A DNA stretch of 64,000 nucleotides, taken from NCBI RefSeq assembly GCF_963855985.1, contig NC_087104.1, forward strand, positions 4,836,001 to 4,900,000, in the 5' to 3' direction. A program made the translations under genes and the position numbers. Under the pieces are notes generated by a model, which worked only from the letters and a program-made list of their open reading frames with translations, did not search any database and was not told where the DNA came from. Shown piece by piece: positions 55,858 to 64,000 of this stretch. The first letter of the stretch is position 1. Each line of letters begins with the position of its first letter. Source of the DNA: Ostrinia nubilalis. Its lineage: Eukaryota > Arthropoda > Insecta > Lepidoptera > Crambidae.

Positions 55858-56280
55858 CCCAAAATACCGCAGTGTCTCAAGACCTTTGACTGAAAGTCTT
55901 TGACCAATGTGTGTTGGCTTGGCGGCGATGACGCACGGAACGGAGACGTGTTCCTTCACTATGGGCCTTATGAGAAGGCTCAAAGTCACCCAAAGGGTGA
56001 TGAGGAAGTCCGCAGGAGACTCAAAGTAACAGACATAGCCTGCATAATTACCAAACTTTCGCGGCAATGGGCAGGGTACATAGCTGGGTGATGGCCGTTT
56101 GGGCAGAAAATTTCTCGAGTGGCGCCCACGTATAGGAAGACGCAGTGTGGCAGGCCTCATGTTCCTGTGCTGCTCATGTACATTCATGTAGGTATACGAG
56201 CAGCACAGGAACGATTGTTGTGAAAATCCTCAGGGAAGCCTCTATCCAGCAGTAGACACCCTTTCATCAGGGAGGAAACC
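55858..56280 (+). pseudogene. Degenerate RTE-type LINE fragment
   Basis: Shares DQCVL, TMGLMRRLKVTQR, RRRLKVTDIA and RQWAGYIAG with 48574-49058 but with stops and shifts, and ends in a CCAGCAGTAGAC-like tail. Confidence 0.75.
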
Positions 56281-57439
56281 ATCCTCGTTGTCACTATTTT
56301 CAGTCATCATGACTTCTAAAATTCGTCTTTCCTGAGCGAAATTTCTTCAAGTCGATTTGAAGACAAATGATTTACAAAAAATATGTATGAATTATAAATA
56401 AAACATCAATATAAACATACAAATTATAACGAGGCAAACAATATCCTTAGTAAGAACCAAGTTGCCTTTGACGCACATAGGGACACCCGTGTCCCAATAC
56501 AGATTTTTACATAATATTCATTATACATACGAAGAAAATGGAAAATATGTAATAAAACGATAATTATACTCATTAGTGAATGTAAATCGGAAGAAAAATA
56601 ATAGCCAAACAGCCGCTAAGTAATTTTAAAATATTTTTTAATTTTGACGTCTAGCGAATTTTTTTTTCACATTTTGTGCCAGTATTTTTTTACACAAGGA
56701 ATCGCGTTTTTCATTATTTATAGCGCATAATCATAAAAGATAAAATTAAAATTTAAGAATATTAAACTACAAAGGGTTTAACTTAACTAGTATTACTCTA
56801 AATCGTAAAAACTATGCGGGGACAAATGTGTCCCATATGCGTGAAAGGGTTAAAAAATCTCCTGTCAGCTCATCTAAATAGAGCTCATTATAGTTTAGCC
56901 AAAAACTGGAGTTACTGCTGATATCACTAGCACGGCAGTGTGCTGAGACGTACAAATCTTACAAGTACAGAGCTTTCAGTCATCTCAAAAAAGGGGGTTA
57001 ATTAACGGCATATTAATGACAAAAACGAATAATATTAATTATTTATTTACACAGTACATAACACTACAGGAGAACATATTAACATAAATATTGCTAAAAA
57101 ATGCTTGAAAATTTTACACAAAAAATAAATAAACATTTCACTTAAAAAAATAACCTAGCTGTCAATCTCACTGGTGATAACGATGGACGCCACTTGATTC
57201 ACACACAAAATTAAATAACATACGAGTAGTAAATACCTAAATAAAACACATTTCACATTTTTCTTATCTTCCTAATCTACATAAAATAACAGTTTCGAGC
57301 TTTTTATTTACAATAATTGAAATCGGAAGCGGGTTTTAGTTAATTAATAATACTATATTACATCATCGGGATTTATGCTAATTTTGACCATGAAAAGACA
57401 AGACAGTAGCATAACTAAAGACGAAAATTAATTTACTGA

Positions 57440-60400
57440 CTATTCCATTTTACTGTGGCGCGTATCTGTGTCAGAGTGTGATTCGATGTGTTGATCTGTT
57501 TCTGCAATATTAAAAAAAATAAACCCGGATAAGAATGGTCATCATAATCTCTATCATACATAATACAATAGTAGGTGTAATATAAATTTCTAATAATCTT
57601 CAAAAAACTAAGTAACACGACAATTTCTGGGACCTTTGACTTTCATCCAGTAGTGTACCTACATGATGACGAAGATTCAGTTCTAAAACTTCAAATATCA
57701 ATTCTCTGATTAAATATTAGATTATCGATCCTATATCGATATTCAGACAGTCTGGATTCATTTCTATTTTATGATCTAGCCTTAAAAATAAGTATTAATA
57801 ATCCGATCGAGTTAACTGCGCACGTGGCACCCAGCCGCGGTGCAGTCCTGTTGTCCTGTGTGGATTTTTATTCAATAATTTGAGGACTGTTGTCCCCCCT
57901 GGCAAACATTATTATAATGCCAATAAAACAAAAGCCATATATCTTTATAGCATAATTTATGAAAAACTGAAGTACTTGACTGAATGCTATGTATGTATAT
58001 TGCCAAACTGAATACCTACCTATAGGTGTTATCACGGTATTAACACCTACAAACTTGAAACTTGGCAGGTAGGTTCCTTAGAGGGTGTAGACTAGACATC
58101 CGCTAAGAACAGAATTTATTCATTTAAGGATAGGAAATAATACGAAGGATACATAATATGAATATGAATATTTTAGTTCTTGTAAGTATCCGCTAGGGGC
58201 GCTGCACAATCCGTCATACATTTAATGTCTTTTTTTACGCAGTCGACGTCGAATACGTTTGATGTAAACAAACTCACACTTAGCCCCCTGATACCTACGG
58301 ACGGGGCGAACGCGGGGACGTGTGCGGGTAAGTGCGAGTGAGAGTCGGAATCTAGCGAGGTGCGCAGTTACCTCGATCGGGTTGTATCTAGCTAGTATCG
58401 CCTAACGAAACTTTCAGACTGAACATTGCTCGCAATTTTTTGACCGCAAGCTCGGCTTTTTCACAAAATGTACTAAAAGAACTTGAAGTATTTGTCTAAT
58501 TCCAGGAAAAGCCTAGCTTGTTCATACTATTTTACTATGAAACATACTTGGGTAGGTACTTTAATAAAATAAACTACGTTTTCCAACTTACCCTCAACTA
58601 ACTGATATGGCACTGAAGGACTCTTTACTGTGAGACATTTCACGATCCTGCAACAAATAAACACACTTCTGTAATGCCTGGTTACCTATTCTGGAATACA
58701 TCCTTCATTTTTATTTATTTCGAGACTATAATAGTCTTTACACGAGAGTCGCTCCTAACGGTCACGATATAGCTTACGTTATTTCTTTATTTTGAATGCT
58801 TTCTTCAAACATTTATTACACCTTATGTCCGCACTGTGGGACGATTAAATTGATCAGTGGAACGGTATCTACTTTATTTACGTAAGTAGATTTTAAAGAT
58901 GAATAACTTTCATGCCTATCTAATCCTGATCAAGCAGGCAGGACATCAACCTTCACTGACATATAAGTCGACTTTTGAACGAAGCCGTGTGACGTCGCAT
59001 TATGGATCGAAAATGAGATTTTTGGACATAGCGATTTTTTTGATAATTTCTATGATTAAAATTACCAATCGATAGGTTACGTCATTCAAATCTTTAAAGA
59101 TATCCCAAAAAAAAGTCACTTTTACTTACTTTTTTTTTTAATTTTCGAAACCTCATAACTTCTGAGCGGGCAAATTTAGGCGCGCGCTGATAGAGTAGGA
59201 TTATAGTCAACAAGCCATAGAACAAGGCTCAAGTAGTTTTAAAGCAAGATCTGTCAAGACTTAGTCAAAATCGACCACTTTATGTTTCATTCCATACAAC
59301 GATAATGGAAAATATTTTTTTCCAGCCAATATCACTTTTAGAGAAAAACTTTAGTAACATTTATTCATCAGAATGATGTAACCTATCGATTGGTAATTTT
59401 TAATAATAGAAATTATCAAAAAAATCGCTATGTCCATAAATCTTATTTTCCATCCATAGTGCGTCGTATCGTGCTTTGTGAAGAGCCCTAATGGCTGATT
59501 TACACATAATATGTAGGTATATAACTAAATTTTTACTTGATTTTTCTATCAAGTTGGTGGGCGGGGCTTGTCTTGACACGTTTTAACAAGCATAGTAAAC
59601 AAGAGCGTGACGTTTGGAATTAAGAATTAATAAGTCGTCTATGAAACATTCCCACAGGTAATACGGTAATAAAGAATCATACTCACAGCAAGAACACTAG
59701 TGACACAGTAGAAATAGCAGCGGTGAGCACTAAAAATGCTCCAGGAAAACTTGCTAGCGTGTAAGCATACAACGCATTGTACACCAGTGGCGCTAGCAGC
59801 GGGCTGAAAGACTCGGCCGAGCCCATCAGGCCGAAGACCTTTGCTATGTCTTGGCTGGGTAACGTCTGGGACAAGTACGACCGGATCAACGGCCCGGAGA
59901 CTGTCCCGAAGAGAGCTGCGGCTGAACCTGAAATGGGACGACTGAGATTATTTACAGAACCAATCGTAACTAAAGCCTGGTCCGTGAGCACGTAGACTGT
60001 GCGACGCGCGCCCGCAGTGAGTGTGCGAGCGCGACAGCAATATAATTACGCGCGAGCGATAAGGATGGGTAGCTTGGGATCATTGGACAAAATTCTACGT
60101 GCTCACGGACCAGGCTTTACCAACCCTTTAACTGGACATGGGGTCTTCGGAAAATTGATTCGCATTCATATGTGATTAAAATGACTCAAAAGTAGATAGA
60201 TAAACTAGTGTTTATAAACTACTAGCGGCCGCCCACGACTTCGTACGCGTGGACCTCGTTTTACCCCAGTTAGATATCATGTTGATAGATGGCGCTTTTT
60301 AGACGTCTTATTTATTTATTGAAAATTTGTCACATATCGTCATAAATGATAGCCTATATGTTAATCTGGGTTATAAACAATAATACTGTAAAGTTTCAAC

Positions 60401-63400
60401 AAAATACGTTCAGTAGTTTTTGCGTGAAAGACTAACAAACATCCAGACATCCTAACTTTCGCTTTTATAATATTAGTAGGATTGCACTCCACACAAAACA
60501 AGAAAAAAATAAATACTCAAGATATTTAGTTTTCCGTTATCAATATTTTTAAAATGAAAATTATTTAGAAGACGATACGTCTACGATCGTATCAATTCAA
60601 AAAGGAACTCACCAAGATACATCTGCCATGTATCAATCGCTCCAGCTTTTATAATGTTCTCAACGACACATGAGAAGACAGCTATCGTAGCGAAACTCAG
60701 ATCGCTTATATGGAACATTTTCTGTATCAATGCTACCCCAAAGAACCCTCCCAAACTCCAAACGATGCTTAAAGCCGAAAAGGTCGTGAAATCTTTCATC
60801 GTCCATTGCAGTTTGTTCCTTGTGTACAAGTACATAAGACCCATTGTTCCGAACATAGCGAATGCGTTAAGGGTAGACCCGCCGACTGTAAGAAGCAGCT
60901 TCGCTCTGCCGTAGTTTGGTTTCTCCTTGAAACTTTCCGTTAGCATGTCCTTAACGTGCGAAAAATCTAGCACGGAGAATATACTGCCCTGAAAAGAAAT
61001 TTTTATATTGACATCTTCTGTACCGCTTATCAAGCCAATAAATGGACTTTTGATTTGATTTGAAACAAAACTCATTAAACGACATACCCTTAAGCAAGGT
61101 GACTTGTACCTTGTTTAGTGTGAATGCGATAGAAGTTGTCTATGATTTTTACCATACAAAATTAAAATCAAAATATTCACTCATTACATTTGTTTGACAC
61201 ATTTAGATGTAGTGCTTCAGACAGTTAAAATAGTATCCTTATGATCTTAAAAAGAAGCGCTGACTTTCTTGCGCTGCTCTTATTAAGTAAAGCCTTTATA
61301 AAGAAATAAAGAATTTTGAATTTGAATTTTGAATTTTTTTTTCGGCCCATTTATTGTCCCGAAGCAGTGGTAAGATTAAAGTAACCTACTGGGACGAGCA
61401 ATGACGCTTTTTTTAAAAGCCTGCAGAATATTAATTAATGACTTTAAGACTATTGACTTTTTAAAGCTGACGTTAACAAGCACACTTCTTACCTCTTCAA
61501 TATTACTCAAAGACTCTTGAATGGCGACAGCGGAGAATGCGTACGCGCACGCATAGATAGCAGCCACTATGAGCAACGAGTAGACGCTGCCCACAGCTCT
61601 GAGCAGGAATGGGCTGACCATAGAACCTCCCGCTATGCCAAGCACTAGGCTCATCTGGACCATTACTAATCTGAAGCAAACAATATTCAACTTTAAGGCA
61701 TAGGTATTAGTGCTGAAGGTGGTGGAAAGCGCCTGGATGCAGGCAGGTCGTTGTGAAAATATTGAAGGGAGTGTTTGTTGTCCAACAGAGGTCGTCTTGG
61801 GGTTGAAAATTAACGCTGTGGAAATCTTTGTACCACGTTCAGTAGAGACTTTCGGTCAAAAAAATATTTTACATATATAAACATACCTAGTTAACTAAAC
61901 CAGTACAGCAACAATTTGAATCAAAAAATGCAAGTATCTGACTCAAGATGTAAATTAACAACTTGGTGAATAAGATTTAGATATTAATTATATTAGATAA
62001 GACTTTTTATTTATCATCATCGTAATCGTGAATCACCAAGGAAAAGTTTAACAACAATAATTTATGTTTAGGCAAGTTTTAGAACAGGTTTGACTATAGG
62101 CAAAATTCACTGATTAAGTTACATCCATAAATATAGGTATTATGTATAAACCGATCTGCTCCAAGTGTAAATATTGTTATGCCGAACCAAATCTTCTATT
62201 ATTTAAACCTACACGTTATGATCATAAGGAACAAGCAGAAAAATCTTCGTTTAATAAATTGAGTCTCACCTAAAAGTCCTATTTCTATTGTCAGTGACGT
62301 CACTAACGAAGCACATAGCGCCAGTGATAACGACGCTGATCCCTCCAGTCAGCGAGAAGAACACGCTGCAAGCCACCAGCCACCATGGGCCGAGGGACAC
62401 CATGCTGTATGCCACTAGCGCCATGGAGCCCAACGTCATTGCTGGAATTAAAAAAAACATTTTTGAGCTATGATAAAAAATGGGCAAAGTAAATAAGGCT
62501 TGGGAAACATCATCGGACGGGTAGTTTAAATTTATTAACCTCTCCGTTGTCTCTCATTCAACGTTTTTTACTCATTTGCTAAAATGCTTATTTCTGTCGC
62601 GCGGGGCTCAAAATCAGCGAAATTCGTAGGTACCTAGTTGATTCACACCTAATGTGCCAAATTGTCCAGAAATGACTAAGCCGTCAAGACTTGTATTGGC
62701 GTTCTTCTGCACTTTTCGATACCACTCCTGCCTATGACTCAGCTACCGGCAGTGGCAAACATTTTGCTATAGCCACAAGCAGAGATATCTAGAACCTTTA
62801 ATTTTGAACTTACCCAGAAGGTTCCAGACAATAAGAGGTTTCCTGCCGTGCTTGTCAGACCATGCTCCTACAAACAACGAGAGCACAGCTGGCCCCGCTG
62901 ACTCTAACACCGATTTAGCTGTCATGACCTTGTTGGCGTACTCCTGGACTTCTCGCTCCAACTCCTGCCTTTGGCTTAGTTCTTCGGGAGTAGAGGTCAT
63001 CTCAGGAGAGAGGAAATGTTGACACTCGGAGGCGGTGCGGTTCAGTTCGTGAACGCAAGTCCGGTGCATGATGAGGTTGCTTATTTGGATTCCTGTTTGA
63101 AAGGAGATTTTGTTGAACATAGATGGTTAACTTTCGTCGACATATTCGAAGTGACATTCCTTTAGAATAATAAAACTCGAAATCAAATCAACAACATTCA
63201 TTGTTAAAATTTAAAAACCGACTAGTGTAAGGCCCGTTTTCCACCAAGTTGAAAGGAGACGAGATTATTATGTCAAAAGCAACTGATAGAATCCGTTCAG
63301 TCTCCGCTTTGGTCAAGCCGAGCATCGAACCAGCAACCATGATCATTTAAGGCGTCTACATACCACGTCATCGGACAGTTAAAAAAAGTCATAGGCTTAC

Positions 63401-63565
63401 CAATTTCTAACATAAGACATAAATAACTATTATCATAGATTTTTACTTACCAGACACAGCAACACCGATCATTATAAGAAGAATCGGGACTTCAATAGCA
63501 TTCGATATCTTGTATCTTTTTGGACTCGCTTCCTCACTGATGATCTCATAGTCATTATCACCCAT
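57440..63565 (-). CDS. SLC46-like (proton-coupled folate transporter family) MFS transporter B
   Basis: Paralog of the transporter at 46299-51844. Coding exons: 63565-63451, 63092-62814, 62441-62270, 61670-61493, 60988-60613, 59927-59687, 58647-58592, 57501-57440, giving 492 residues. The first six introns have the same phases as transporter A, and two exons match exactly in length (178 and 241 nt). Motifs: first helix IEVPILLIMIGVAVSG, loop MHRTCVHELNRTASEC, GAWSDKHGRKPL, FVSDVTDNRNRTFR, LPSQDIAKVFGLMGSAES. The tail is shorter and split by an extra intron (58591-57502), ending in DTRHSKME. A poly(A) signal on minus lies at 57308-57303. A predicted polytopic membrane carrier; folate or another anion is possible but unproven. 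Confidence 0.85.
57798..58386. mobile_element. MITE (CCGATCGAGTTAACTGCGCAC termini) containing a one-armed copy of the GGTGCAGTCC element
   Basis: Left CCGATCGAGTTAACTGCGCA and right GTGCGCAGTTACCTCGATCGG are inverted. Inside, 57838-58150 matches the left arm of the element at 53828. Confidence 0.55.
58648..59686. other. Transporter B intron with a MITE
   Basis: About 58985-59490 has inverted arms of about 110 bp (GACATAGCGATTTTTTTGAT and inverse, ACCAATCGATAGGTTAC and inverse). The remaining sequence is unassigned. Confidence 0.55.
59971..60119. mobile_element. Hairpin MITE, copy 4 (transporter B intron)
   Basis: TAAAGCCTGGTCCGTGAGCA at the left, inverse at the right; most of the left arm is deleted. 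Confidence 0.75.
60222..60482. mobile_element. Lep1/Helitron-like repeat (transporter B intron)
   Basis: From CTAGCGGCCGCCCACGACTT to TTATAATATTAGTAGGAT; similar to 2489-2684. With copy 4 of the hairpin MITE it fills most of this intron. Confidence 0.6.
60989..61492. other. Transporter B intron with a LINE-type tail
   Basis: 61290-61340 carries a TTTGAATTTTGAAT microsatellite-like tail seen at LINE 3' ends. The rest is unassigned. Confidence 0.4.
61671..62269. other. Transporter B intron with an RTE tail relic
   Basis: 61725-61800 keeps words of the RTE 3' end (GCGCCTGGATGCAGGCAGG, TTGTCCAACAGAGG). Nothing else recognised. Confidence 0.45.
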
Positions 63566-64000
63566 GGTTTATTTTTCAACCTTCAGACAACCCGTATTAA
63601 TAAGATGTCAACAAAATCCACAACACTCTTCAAAGCATTTATCCAACACTGTTTATAAACCGACAATCACATGTTACTATCACAAAACTAGATAGATAAC
63701 GTGCGATACCACAGACGGCCATACAAAAACGTAAGCGGCTAAAGCAAATCAAAAACAAAATTAAGCATGACTAGCATGAATTAAAAAAGCTATGTAGGAT
63801 GACAAAGCACAATCAAAACATGCTAATAAGGAATTAAGAGTACCTAAAACCACAGCTATAACTTAGTAATAAAACTAACAAAGAACAGGCAGATAAGTGT
63901 TATTATGACACATTAATTTAAATTAATAGTGATATCATTATTACATTACTTCACATAATTAAGTTACTTTGTACAGTGCATCTGTCCACAAAACATTAGC
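63566..64000. other. Upstream of transporter B, nothing assigned
   Basis: AT-rich sequence before the start codon at 63565; it should hold the 5' UTR or an intron. No clear splice acceptor chosen. Confidence 0.35.

Overview
The window looks like nuclear DNA of a moth or butterfly (Lepidoptera). It is AT-rich with small exons and long introns. It carries repeats I associate with Lepidoptera: RTE-type LINE tails built on a GTCCACTGCTGGACAAAG-like core, Lep1/Helitron-like repeats ending near a CGGGCGGCCGCTAGT-type sequence, and many mariner-like and hAT-like MITEs. No prokaryotic features, tRNA, rRNA or CRISPR array were seen. Gene names come from reading the translated exons. All exon borders were placed by eye on GT/AG sites and checked for reading-phase continuity.

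Layout. (1) 1-31153, minus strand: the first 17 coding exons of a JAK tyrosine kinase (hopscotch), covering FERM, SH2, pseudokinase JH2 and the linker. The catalytic JH1 domain lies beyond the left edge. Its introns are packed with transposons: an apparently intact BEL/Pao retrotransposon (4291-12234), a gag-only LTR element with apparently identical LTRs (20032-24661) inside a large foldback mariner-like element (18862-25764), an hAT relic (27290-28816) and several MITEs. (2) 31154-31995: a short divergent promoter region. (3) 31900-45860, plus strand: vasa, a DEAD-box RNA helicase of the germ line, complete, 13 coding exons, about 617 residues. (4) 46299-51844 and 57440-63565, minus strand: two tandem paralogous major-facilitator transporters of the SLC46 (proton-coupled folate transporter-like) family. 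They have 490 and 492 residues and identical intron phases; the second has one extra 3' intron. The DNA between and within them holds an hAT-like inverted-repeat element with an 8-bp target duplication (53828-55065), RTE LINE fragments and MITEs.

Gene relations. hop and vasa are head to head, with 1.3 kb between start codons. vasa and the first transporter are tail to tail and may share a symmetrical poly(A) signal at about 45829-45840. The two transporters are a tandem duplication. No common pathway joins all four genes. Hop (JAK/STAT) and Vasa both act in insect germ-line biology, which makes the shared promoter region the most interesting host-gene arrangement. The most unusual sequence structures are a minisatellite that repeats a functional hop splice donor, the young gag-only retroelement with a 30-bp coding repeat, and a textbook 5'-inverted (twin-primed) LINE insertion with an 11-bp target duplication.
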